Shown piece after piece: positions 1-7,146 of a stretch of 16,459 bases of DNA. Under the pieces are notes generated by a model. That model was not told the DNA's origin. It did not search any database and saw nothing but the letters and a program-made list of their open reading frames with translations. Position 1 is the first letter of the stretch; the number at the start of each line of letters is the position of its first letter. This stretch comes from Candidatus Omnitrophota bacterium (GTDB lineage Bacteria; Omnitrophota; Koll11; Gygaellales; Profunditerraquicolaceae). Where the stretch lies: assembly GCA_025453435.1 (NCBI GenBank), contig JALOQI010000004.1, positions 1 to 16,459 of the forward strand. Direction: 5' to 3'. Position numbers and translations under genes: made by a program.

Positions 1-534
1 GACTTCCGGGCAGACAACATTAGTCGCATCGAGCCTGCCTCCGAGCCCTGTTTCGAGCACGGCATAATCCACAGCCTGTTCTTTGAAGTATAAAAAAGCA
101 AGCGCAGTATATACTTCAAAAAAGGAAAGCTGGCCGTAAGGGCTGCTTTTAGCGTATGAGCTTATCTTCGGCCTCAGACCATCGGTAAGCCTGGCCAGAT
201 CAGCCTGTTGGATCATTCCTTCAAAATCGTCTTCTATACGGGCTCCGGGCTCAAGCACCCTCAGGCGCTCTCTGACGTCGGTCAGATGCGGGGAGGTATA
301 AAGCCCGACCTTGTAACCCATGCCGCGCAGAATATAGGCTGTCAGCACGCATACCGACCCCTTACCCTTGGTACCTGCGACGTGCAGGAACCTCGTCGTA
401 GAATGGGGATTCCCTATGGATCCAAGAAATCCCTTAATGCGTTCAAGCTTGAACGAATCTTTGTAAGGATAACGCGACTTTTTCTCGTAATTGATGAAAG
501 AGTCGAGATATGTAATCGTATCTCGGTAGGACAT
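1..534 (-). CDS. folC: Folylpolyglutamate synthase / dihydrofolate synthase, N-terminal 178 residues (runs off the window)
   Basis: FolC is a cytosolic Mur-ligase-family enzyme that uses ATP to add glutamate to folates and, in bifunctional forms, to dihydropteroate. Seen: the ATP-binding loop GTKGKGS at residues 54-60, followed by SPHL at 81-84 and the FolC signature ETGLGGRLDATN at 161-172. Family N-terminal features are also present (FFEVYTALAF at 138-147). The ATG at 532-534 is preceded by AGAGG at a suitable distance, and there is no better start upstream. The remaining C-terminal half (about 250 residues in typical homologues) lies beyond base 1. It begins 20 bases after the purH stop, so it is almost certainly the distal gene of the same operon. 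That fits chemistry, because PurH consumes 10-formyl-tetrahydrofolate, whose polyglutamylation FolC carries out. Confidence 0.93.
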   Translation of the reverse strand, partial: MSYRDTITYLDSFINYEKKSRYPYKDSFKLERIKGFLGSIGNPHSTTRFLHVAGTKGKGSVCVLTAYILRGMGYKVGLYTSPHLTDVRERLRVLEPGARIEDDFEGMIQQADLARLTDGLRPKISSYAKSSPYGQLSFFEVYTALAFLYFKEQAVDYAVLETGLGGRLDATNVVCPEV

Positions 535-554
535 AAAAAGAAAACCTCTGCGGA

Positions 555-2114
555 TCAGTGGCGGAAATGCCTTATCCCCGTAAATACCATTGCGATCTTG
601 TGCTTATCGCATGTCTTGATTATTTCTTCGTCGGCAATGGACCCCCCGGGCTGGATGATGGACTTAACGCCCATCTTTGCAGCCTGCACAATAGCGTCTT
701 CCTTGGGGAAAAAGGCATCTGATGCCAGGCATGAATTCTTGGTAAGTTTACCGGCTTTTCGCTGGGTTATAAAGACAGAGTCAACGCGCGACATTTGACC
801 CGCGCCGATGCCTACTGTTTTTGTGCCTCGGGTGAGTATTATCGCGTTCGATTTGACATGCTTTGCTACCTTCCATGCGAAAAGCAGAGACTCCATATCT
901 TTTGCGGACGGCTTTTTCCTGGTAACGACTTTTAATTTCGATTCGTCGAGTGTCAGAGAATCGTCATCCTGGACAAGAAGCCCTCCGCATACTCGCTTGA
1001 GGTCCAGCTGTTCGACTTTAGACATCATCGAAGGGAACTCCAGCAATCTTACATTTTTCTTTTCCTTCAATACTGCAAGCGCGCCTGAACTGAACGACGG
1101 CGCTATGACGCACTCCAGGAATCCGCTTTTCTGGATCGCGTTTGCCAGTTTTTCGTCGATAGCGCGGTTTACGGCCACTATGCCTCCGAACGCCGAAAGC
1201 TTATCGCAGCTCCACGCCTCTTTGTATGCCTTCATCAGATCCTTGTTTTCGGCAACGCCGCAGGGATTATTGTGCTTGACGAACACCGCAGCCGGTTTTT
1301 CGAATTCCTTTACGATGTTGACAGCCGCGTTAAGATCGAGAATATTGTTGAACGAAAGCTCTTTGCCCCAGAGCTGCTTGGCTGCCGCCAGGCCTGTTAT
1401 GTCTTTTGCGTCCCTGTAGAAAGCCGCTGACTGATGAGGGTTTTCGCCGTAACGCAGGTCCTGAATCTTTATGAACTGAGCCGTGATTTCCGGCGCGAAC
1501 TTATCCGTCCGCTGGGCTCCTCCGTGCTGGCCGTTAAGATAACGGAAAATGGCCTGATCATAGTGGCCGGTCGTCCTGAAAACTTCAGCGGCAAGGACCT
1601 TGGCTGTTTCTTCGGATATGGCGCCGTTATTCTTCTCGAGCTCGGCAATTATACCATGATACTGGTTCGGATTGCATACAACCACCACCGACTGATGGTT
1701 CTTTGCAGCCGAGCGCAGCATCGAAGGCCCGCCGATATCAATATTCTCTATTGCATGCTCTCTTGTGACAGAGGGGTTGGCCACGGTTTTCTCGAAAGGA
1801 TAAAGATTAACAACCACCATGTCGATAAGGCCTATGTCGTGTTTTTTGAGGGTGTCCATATGCCGGGCGTCTTTGCGTAAAGCCAGAAGCCCGCCATGGA
1901 TCTTGGGATGCAAAGTCTTGACCCTGCCGTCGAGCATCTCAGGAAATCCGGTGTAATCAGACACTTCTTTTACCAGTATCTTATTATCCAGAAGGGCCTT
2001 TGCCGTTCCGCCGGTAGAAAGTATTTCAACGCCGAATTTCGCAAGAATCGAGCACAGTTCTACAACTCCCGCCTTATCCGACACACTTACGAGCGCGCGC
2101 TTGATCTTTATCAT
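555..2114 (-). CDS. purH: Bifunctional AICAR formyltransferase / IMP cyclohydrolase
   Basis: This enzyme catalyses the last two steps of de novo IMP synthesis: 10-formyl-THF-dependent formylation of AICAR, then ring closure. Numbering from the ATG at 2114 gives 519 residues, the usual size. The N-terminal MGS-like cyclohydrolase domain spans about 1-200, with DGRVKTLHPKIHGG at 62-75 and NIDIGGPSMLRSAAKN at 124-139. The AICAR transformylase domain follows, with RYGENPHQ at 221-228 and the catalytic KHNNPCG (Lys280-His281). The C-terminus GIRHFRH is typical. An in-frame TTG exists at 2132, but AAAGGGA sits between it and the ATG at 2114 at normal ribosome-binding distance, so I prefer 2114. It starts 34 bases after the mini-YchF stop and ends 20 bases before folC, so it lies mid-operon. 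Confidence 0.97.
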   Translation of the reverse strand: MIKIKRALVSVSDKAGVVELCSILAKFGVEILSTGGTAKALLDNKILVKEVSDYTGFPEMLDGRVKTLHPKIHGGLLALRKDARHMDTLKKHDIGLIDMVVVNLYPFEKTVANPSVTREHAIENIDIGGPSMLRSAAKNHQSVVVVCNPNQYHGIIAELEKNNGAISEETAKVLAAEVFRTTGHYDQAIFRYLNGQHGGAQRTDKFAPEITAQFIKIQDLRYGENPHQSAAFYRDAKDITGLAAAKQLWGKELSFNNILDLNAAVNIVKEFEKPAAVFVKHNNPCGVAENKDLMKAYKEAWSCDKLSAFGGIVAVNRAIDEKLANAIQKSGFLECVIAPSFSSGALAVLKEKKNVRLLEFPSMMSKVEQLDLKRVCGGLLVQDDDSLTLDESKLKVVTRKKPSAKDMESLLFAWKVAKHVKSNAIILTRGTKTVGIGAGQMSRVDSVFITQRKAGKLTKNSCLASDAFFPKEDAIVQAAKMGVKSIIQPGGSIADEEIIKTCDKHKIAMVFTGIRHFRH

Positions 2115-2148
2115 TTCATCTGTCCCTTTCAATAGATTTCTGTTAGGA

Positions 2149-2853
2149 TCATTTATTCGTCCTGATGACCAGATAATCCCCGTCCTGCACTACGTAATCT
2201 TTCATCTCAAGCCTAACATGATTATTCGATTTTGCTTTTGATAAACTGCCGTCAGCGATGAGATCATTGAATGAAACAACCTCTGCCCTGATAAAACCTT
2301 TCTGGATATCCGTGTGGATAGCGCCGGCGGCGTCCCAGGCGGTAGCGCCTTTTTTTACGGACCATGCGTGCGAATCTTTGTCGCCGGCCGTAAAAAAACT
2401 TATAAAACCGAATTGATTGTACGCATCCAGCAAAAGTTTGTCCTTATTCTCCAGTTCTGACGCACTTGCCAGATAAACCGGCCGCATAGACAAAAGAGAA
2501 TAGCCGGATACCAGCTCCCTCTCCTGCTGGGATAAAATTACCGAGCACACGAGATTTTCCGCGTCGAGGGCTGACTTGAACCTGGAGAGTATGCTTTTTT
2601 CTTCTTCCGGCGGGTTGCGGGAAAGCCTTGTCTCGACAAATTCCATATCCGCGACTATAAGGTCGAGTTTTTTTTCAGACGGACAGATTATGCCGTCGCA
2701 TTCAAACAGTTTTCCTTCATCCAGGACCATCTCCGGCTGGATATAAACTTCTTTCGGGGAGTTGAACATCGCTTTTAGCTGTTTGACCCGCGGATCGACA
2801 AGAGTAGCCTTGCCTGCAGTAAACACGTCTGTGCCGACTATGCCTATCTTCAC
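2149..2853 (-). CDS. YchF/Obg-like ATPase relative lacking the GTPase core, TGS domain retained
   Basis: The C-terminal half matches the DUF933/TGS region of YchF (OLA1). FFTAGDKDSHAWSVKKG (153-169), AAGAIHTDIQKGFIRAEVVS (175-194) and KDYVVQDGD (218-226) are hallmark segments. The N-terminal half is collapsed. MKIGIVG starts like YchF, but the P-loop is degenerate (the GK of FTAGKAT survives without the Gly four residues before it). Switch I and switch II are missing, and the specificity NxxE is replaced by SASE at 130-133. At 234 residues it is about 130 shorter than YchF. Residues 64-79 still match the helical region after the missing part (IVADMEFVETRLSRN). It is probably non-hydrolytic and perhaps ribosome-associated through TGS, which is inference. 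Start is GTG at 2853 with AAAGGAG seven bases upstream, 16 bases after the EF-G-like stop. Confidence 0.85.
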   Translation of the reverse strand: MKIGIVGTDVFTAGKATLVDPRVKQLKAMFNSPKEVYIQPEMVLDEGKLFECDGIICPSEKKLDLIVADMEFVETRLSRNPPEEEKSILSRFKSALDAENLVCSVILSQQERELVSGYSLLSMRPVYLASASELENKDKLLLDAYNQFGFISFFTAGDKDSHAWSVKKGATAWDAAGAIHTDIQKGFIRAEVVSFNDLIADGSLSKAKSNNHVRLEMKDYVVQDGDYLVIRTNK

Positions 2854-2869
2854 TTTATTTCTCCTTTGA

Positions 2870-4804
2870 TTATTCTTCTTCCTCTTTATGATGCTCCTGA
2901 TAAGCCTGAATGATAGGCGCGGCTATCTTGTTCGGGACTGTTTCATAATGAGAGAATTTCATAGTATAGCTGGCTTTGCCCTGGGTCATGGAACGCAGGT
3001 CGCTTGCGTAAGTGAACATCTCTGACAGAGGAACGCTTGCCTTAAGCGCCTGGACCCTGCCCTTGACCTCCATGCCAAGCGTCCTTCCGCGTCTTGAGTT
3101 CAGGTCCCCCGAAACAGTTCCCATATATTCTTCGGGTATATATACCTCTATTTCCATGATAGGCTCAAGAAGCACGGGCCCTGCGGCAAGGACGGCTTTG
3201 CGCAGCGCCATGCCGCCGGCCCTCTGAAACGCCATATCCGAGGAATCCACGTCGTGATAAGACCCGTCGTAAAGGATGGCCTGCACGTCCACAACAGGGT
3301 ATCCAGCGATAACGCCCTGGACCATGGCAGCTCTAACGCCCTTCTCGACAGAGGGAATGAAGTTCCTGGGGATCGCTCCCCCGACTATCTTATCTACGAA
3401 TTCGAAGCCTTTACCGTGTTCTAACGGTTTTACCTCTATCCATGCGTCGCCGTACTGGCCCCTGCCGCCGGACTGCCTCTTGAACTTTCCCTGGACCTTG
3501 GCTGACTTGCTTATAGATTCCTTATACGGGACTTTGGGCTTTCCCATATCCACGTCCACGTTGAATCTTTTCTTGAGCCTCGCCAGCATTATATGCAGAT
3601 GCAGGTCGCCCATGCCGGAAACTATCATCTCTTTGGTCTCGGGATCGACCATCTCGTGGAAGGTCGGGTCTTCTGCGACTAATTTAGCCAGAGCCTGCGA
3701 TATTTTCTCTTCATCCTGCCTTGTCTTGGGCTTTACCGAAGCTGACATCATGGCTTCGGGGAACTGCATCGGCTTAAAAACCACCGGGTGCGCCTGGTCA
3801 GCAAGAGTATCGTTTGTCCATGTGGACTTAAGCTTGGGGATCGCAACGATATCTCCTGCGCTGGCTGTCTCGATCGCTCTCTGCTCTTTGCCCTGCAAAA
3901 AATAAAGATGGCCGAAACGCTCGGTGTTTTTCTGGGTCACATTGTAAAACGTGGTATTGCCTGTGAGCTTTCCCGAGAAAACCCGCGCGAGGGATAATTG
4001 GCCCACATATGGATCGAATATGCTCTTAAAAACAAATGCCGAAAACGGCGCGCTCTCGGAAGGCTCCACTGATCCCTGATCTACCGGCATATTAGGCCTT
4101 TCAGTAGGAGCTGCCAGGTCGTCCTTGATGACCTTTAACAGGTCGTCTATCCCCGCCTCTGTCTGAGCAGAGCCAAGGATTATAGGGAAGACCTTGGCGT
4201 TTGCTACGGCAGTATGCAGGCCGGCCTTTATCTCTTCGATTGTGAGTTTGCCGTTAGAAAGATATTTCTCAAGCAAAGAATCATCGCTTTCGGCGACTTC
4301 CTCCATAAGGGTTTCAAGAGACGTCGTATCCAGCACGACTGCGCTTCTGGAAAGCACAGACCTGATATCGCTGATAACTTTATCCTTATCAAAACCTTCT
4401 TTATCGGTTTTATTTACAAAAATAAGGCGCGGCATGCCGATTTCTTCAAGAAGCGCCCATACTTTCTCGGTGCCTACTTCCACCCCCTGGCTCGCATCTA
4501 TTACTACGACGGCATTATCCACGGCCCTGACGCTGGCGATTACCTCGCCAAAAAAGTCAGCGAAACCCGGAGCATCTATCATCTGCAGGCGTATATCCTG
4601 GTAGTCGCAAAAAATAAAGCTGGAATTTATTGAAGATTTGCGCTCAATTTCGTCCCAGTTATAGTCGCTGACCGTATTTCCTTCTGCGATCGTCCCTTTG
4701 CGGGTCGTGGCCTTGCACCGGAATAGAATAGCTTCGGCGAGGCTCGTTTTGCCTGCCTGGGCATGCCCGAGAAAAACAACGCTTCGCTTGTTTTTAGCTT
4801 CCAT
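2870..4804 (-). CDS. Elongation factor G-like GTPase (EF-G2 type)
   Basis: This is a translational GTPase with EF-G domain order in 644 residues, shorter than the roughly 690 of canonical EF-G. GTPase motifs: P-loop GHAQAGKTS (13-21), DAPGF (77-81), NKTD (131-134) and GSA (211-213). Canonical EF-G has DTPGH; here the position of the catalytic His is Phe81, and the switch I RGITI segment reads RKSSI (55-59). Both changes are usual for the EF-G-like paralogue group and suggest altered or slow GTP hydrolysis rather than ordinary translocation. Domains II to V follow, with a domain IV segment rich in Gly (RQSGGRGQYGDAW), and the protein ends in an acidic tail HHKEEEE. The ATG at 4804 has AAGGAG seven bases upstream. 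It is the first gene of the purH-folC operon. The exact role of this paralogue is not known to me. Confidence 0.92.
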   Translation of the reverse strand: MEAKNKRSVVFLGHAQAGKTSLAEAILFRCKATTRKGTIAEGNTVSDYNWDEIERKSSINSSFIFCDYQDIRLQMIDAPGFADFFGEVIASVRAVDNAVVVIDASQGVEVGTEKVWALLEEIGMPRLIFVNKTDKEGFDKDKVISDIRSVLSRSAVVLDTTSLETLMEEVAESDDSLLEKYLSNGKLTIEEIKAGLHTAVANAKVFPIILGSAQTEAGIDDLLKVIKDDLAAPTERPNMPVDQGSVEPSESAPFSAFVFKSIFDPYVGQLSLARVFSGKLTGNTTFYNVTQKNTERFGHLYFLQGKEQRAIETASAGDIVAIPKLKSTWTNDTLADQAHPVVFKPMQFPEAMMSASVKPKTRQDEEKISQALAKLVAEDPTFHEMVDPETKEMIVSGMGDLHLHIMLARLKKRFNVDVDMGKPKVPYKESISKSAKVQGKFKRQSGGRGQYGDAWIEVKPLEHGKGFEFVDKIVGGAIPRNFIPSVEKGVRAAMVQGVIAGYPVVDVQAILYDGSYHDVDSSDMAFQRAGGMALRKAVLAAGPVLLEPIMEIEVYIPEEYMGTVSGDLNSRRGRTLGMEVKGRVQALKASVPLSEMFTYASDLRSMTQGKASYTMKFSHYETVPNKIAAPIIQAYQEHHKEEEE

Positions 4805-4834
4805 GATAATACTCCTTTTTGGGGGGGAATAAGA

Positions 4835-4843
4835 ATTATATCA
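4835..4843 (-). promoter_or_regulatory. Extended -10 promoter of the EF-G-like/YchF-like/purH/folC operon
   Basis: On the minus strand the sequence is TGATATAAT, a perfect -10 hexamer with the TGn extension, about 30 bases upstream of the ATG. A transcript starting near 4828 would carry a short leader containing the AAGGAG site. A TTGACC at 4866-4871 is 25 bases upstream, too far for a standard -35, so the extended -10 must carry recognition. The assignment is by pattern only. Confidence 0.55.
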
Positions 4844-4892
4844 GGGCTAAATCCTGCTGAGCCGAGGTCAAGCATAAAAAGCCGGGAAGGGG

Positions 4893-4957
4893 AAAAAGGG
4901 GACGGTTCTGATTATTGCCGCTACCTGTCGGCCATGCAATAATCAGAACCGTCCCCC
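4893..4957 (-). terminator. Probable intrinsic terminator of the ligase-aminomutase operon
   Basis: Directly after the aminomutase TAA, the minus-strand transcript forms the 20-bp hairpin of the palindromic repeat and then reads UUUUU at 4897-4893. The loop is longer than usual for a terminator, but the inner GCCG/CGGC pairing closes most of it. The next promoter lies beyond it at 4835-4843, which fits an operon boundary here. Confidence 0.6.
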
Positions 4958-4963
4958 GTTTTT
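4893..4963. repeat. Long palindromic repeat, REP-like (20-bp perfect arms)
   Basis: GGGGACGGTTCTGATTATTG at 4898-4917 is perfectly complementary to 4937-4956. Inside, GCCG (4917-4920) can pair with CGGC (4929-4932), around an eight-base loop. A run of five A lies outside the left arm and a run of five T two bases outside the right arm, so either strand gives a hairpin followed by U. The right edge overlaps the stop codon of the aminomutase gene. The GGGGACGGTTCT core resembles dispersed palindromes mobilised by RAYT-type (Y1) transposases, which is recollection and not a search result. No transposase gene is in the window. Confidence 0.85.
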
Positions 4964-6146
4964 ACTCGAGATACGTAAATACCTGGTTTTCGTAGTTGCG
5001 CAGGACGTATTTGCCTTTTGCCTGGGACAGGATATAATTCGGGCTGACAGGTATCTTGCCGCCGCCGCCGGGCGCATCTATTACGTACGTAGGGACGCAA
5101 TAACCGGTTGTATGGCCGCGAAGCTTCTCCATTATATTGATTCCAACGCTCACCGGCGTGCGGAAATGCTGCGTGCCGCGGGCGGGATCGCATTGATAAA
5201 TATAATACGGCCTTACCCTGACTTTCAAAAGCTCATGAACCAGCTTTCTCATGATGGACGGCCTGTCGTTTATCCCTTTCAAAAGCACTGTCTGGCTGCC
5301 CAGAGGAATGCCCGCGTCAGCCAGCATGTCGCATGCATTGCGCGTTCTGCGGGTGATCTCTTTGGGATGATTGAAATGAAGGCTCATCCAGACCGGCGAA
5401 TGTTTCTTCAACATCGAGGTGAGGCCTTCGGTAATGCGCTGGGGCAAAGTCACGGGCACCCTTGTCCCCAGCCTTATGAACTCAAGATGGGGTATTGCGC
5501 GAAGCCGGCCCAGAAGCATATCCAGAACGTCGTCTTCGCGGGTTAAAGGGTCTCCGCCTGAAATAAGCACATCCCTGACCTTTTTGTTCGACTGTATATA
5601 ATCTATTGCTTTGTCCCAGCGGTTTACGGAATTGTCGTGCTTTTCCTCCTGGCCTACAAGCCGCCTGCGCGTGCAATGCCTGCAATACATTGCGCAGGAT
5701 TCTGTGGCGAGCAGCAGCGCCCTGTCAGGATACCTGTGCACAAGATGAGGAGCGGGCGAATGGCTGTCTTCCCCGCAGGGATCAGCCATTTCATAAGGCC
5801 CTACCTTGAACTCGTCGGCAGTGGGTATCGACTGCCTGCGGATAGGGCACATCGGGTCATCCGGGTCAAGGAGTGTAGCCCAGTAAGGAGTGACGGCCAT
5901 GGCCATGCGGCCGCGGGCGCTTTTCAATCCTTCCTGTTCGGCCTGGGTAAGTTTGACGACCTGGCTTATCTGCTCAAGTTTTGTGATACGGTTCTTCATC
6001 TGCCAATGCCAATCTTCCCAATCCAGCGGATTGACATCTTTATACAAGCTTATCTGCTGGTAATCCCTTATGCGTTTTACGTTCCTCGGAGCTGCGGCCG
6101 TTTCGCCGGGCATTTTCTGGACATCAGCGACCAGTGGATTAGCCAT
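4962..6146 (-). CDS. kamA: Lysine 2,3-aminomutase (KamA/AblA family, radical SAM, PLP-dependent)
   Basis: This enzyme interconverts L-alpha-lysine and L-beta-lysine using a 4Fe-4S cluster, S-adenosylmethionine and PLP. Seen in 394 residues: the radical-SAM motif C151-x3-C155-x2-C158 (CAMYCRHC), SGGDP at 196-200 for SAM binding, and the PLP lysine K364 in PGGGGKIP. Asp320 and Asp357 sit 37 residues apart and seven before the PLP lysine, exactly where the Clostridium enzyme has Asp293 and Asp330, which hold the side-chain amine of lysine. Retaining both favours lysine over glutamate as substrate. It is full-length aminomutase, not the shorter EpmB. The start has a very strong AGGAGGAGG, and the gene overlaps the upstream ligase by eight bases, implying coupled translation. 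No AblB-type acetyltransferase is adjacent. The partners are two ATP-grasp ligases, suggesting that the product is ligated instead. Confidence 0.92.
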   Translation of the reverse strand: MANPLVADVQKMPGETAAAPRNVKRIRDYQQISLYKDVNPLDWEDWHWQMKNRITKLEQISQVVKLTQAEQEGLKSARGRMAMAVTPYWATLLDPDDPMCPIRRQSIPTADEFKVGPYEMADPCGEDSHSPAPHLVHRYPDRALLLATESCAMYCRHCTRRRLVGQEEKHDNSVNRWDKAIDYIQSNKKVRDVLISGGDPLTREDDVLDMLLGRLRAIPHLEFIRLGTRVPVTLPQRITEGLTSMLKKHSPVWMSLHFNHPKEITRRTRNACDMLADAGIPLGSQTVLLKGINDRPSIMRKLVHELLKVRVRPYYIYQCDPARGTQHFRTPVSVGINIMEKLRGHTTGYCVPTYVIDAPGGGGKIPVSPNYILSQAKGKYVLRNYENQVFTYLE

Positions 6147-7146
6147 AGTCTGTCCTCCTCCTCTGGAAGGCGCTCGATAAAACAGACTCTATAAGATCGT
6201 CGTATTTCATCCCCGCGGCATATGCCATTCTCGGGAAATTGGATTCTTTCGGATCAAGCCCGGGCAGAGGATTTATCTCAAGCACGTACGGCACGTTATT
6301 GCGGTCGAGCCTTATGTCCGTGCGTGAAATATCGTAACACCCTATGGCGCGGTGAGTGCGCAACGCGGTCTCCTTCACGAGCAGTTCAGTCGCTTTATCA
6401 AGGCGGGCAGGACAGTGGAACGTAGGAGTCAAGCCCTGGCTGTTGTCGCCCTGGAATTCCTTCATCCTCCAGGAATAAAAATATTCGCCGCTTTTCTGAG
6501 CGGATGAAAAATCTATTTCCAGCACGGGCAGTATCTCCGTTTTGCCGTTCTCAAGTATGCCGACGGTCAGCTCTTTGCCGCTGATAAATTCTTCCACAAG
6601 GACTTCCTGCCTGTAGATACACACTAACTCCAAAACCTTGCTGCGGAGCTCTTCATCCGTATGCACGACGCTCGTCCGGCTGATACCTTTAGCCGAGCCT
6701 TCGCGGTTTGGCTTGACTATGAGAGGAAAATGCAGCTGGGCATCCAGAGGTTCATCGCCCGTCTCGAACACCTGAAATAACGGCGTCGGGATGTTTTCGG
6801 CCATCAGGATCTTTTTTGTCATTGCTTTATTCAGAGCCAGAGCCAGCGAGAACGCGCTGGAGCCGGTGTAGGGGATATCCAGGCACTCAAGCAAAGCCGG
6901 GATCTCTGATTCCCTGAATTTGGACCTGCTGCCCTCTGCGATATTGAATACCATGTCAACCCTGTTCTTTAAAAAAAACGACACCAGCGCCGGCTGATCG
7001 GCATCCACTGATTGGACCACATGGCCGGCGGTACGCAAAACTTGAGCTATGGCGTTTATCGTATCGGCCGAATCGTATTCGGAAAAATAATCAGCCGGTT
7101 TGGTCCCGTCTTGCTTTTTAAGGTTATATGTCAGAGCGATGTTCAT
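6139..7146 (-). CDS. D-Ala-D-Ala ligase-like ATP-grasp ligase, second of a tandem pair
   Basis: ATP-grasp enzymes activate a carboxylate as acyl-phosphate and join it to an amine. The 335-residue protein has the Ddl layout: an N-terminal domain with VFNIAEG (66-72) and RESEIPALLE (78-87), ATP-binding FPLIVKP with Lys145 and EGSAKG (149-154), VEEF (184-187), and the metal site from DISRTD (272-277) to LEINPLPGLDP (289-299). In true Ddl the N-terminal motif is LHGxxGEDG and the C-terminal one NTxPG; here they read NIAEG...RES and NPLPG, so the substrate is probably not D-Ala. The start ATG shares ATGA with the stop of the first ligase and has no ribosome-binding site of its own, so translation should depend on coupling. 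It resembles its neighbour over its whole length, pointing to an old duplication. Substrate unknown. Confidence 0.85.
   Translation of the reverse strand: MNIALTYNLKKQDGTKPADYFSEYDSADTINAIAQVLRTAGHVVQSVDADQPALVSFFLKNRVDMVFNIAEGSRSKFRESEIPALLECLDIPYTGSSAFSLALALNKAMTKKILMAENIPTPLFQVFETGDEPLDAQLHFPLIVKPNREGSAKGISRTSVVHTDEELRSKVLELVCIYRQEVLVEEFISGKELTVGILENGKTEILPVLEIDFSSAQKSGEYFYSWRMKEFQGDNSQGLTPTFHCPARLDKATELLVKETALRTHRAIGCYDISRTDIRLDRNNVPYVLEINPLPGLDPKESNFPRMAYAAGMKYDDLIESVLSSAFQRRRTDYG

Noticed and set aside
3276..3905. Long plus-strand open frame opposite the EF-G-like gene (209 codons); similar ones at 808-1419, 9811-10092 and 14746-15366
   Set aside because: Each lies wholly opposite a clearly recognisable gene, has no family-like motifs and no good ribosome-binding site. 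They reflect codon bias of the real gene.
4866..4871. TTGACC as -35 for the EF-G-like operon
   Set aside because: It is 25 bases from the TATAAT, outside the usable range. The TGn extension at the -10 is the better explanation.
4962..6146. Aminomutase as EpmB, the EF-P modifying enzyme
   Set aside because: It is longer than EpmB, keeps both substrate Asp residues of lysine 2,3-aminomutase, and no efp or epmA gene is nearby.
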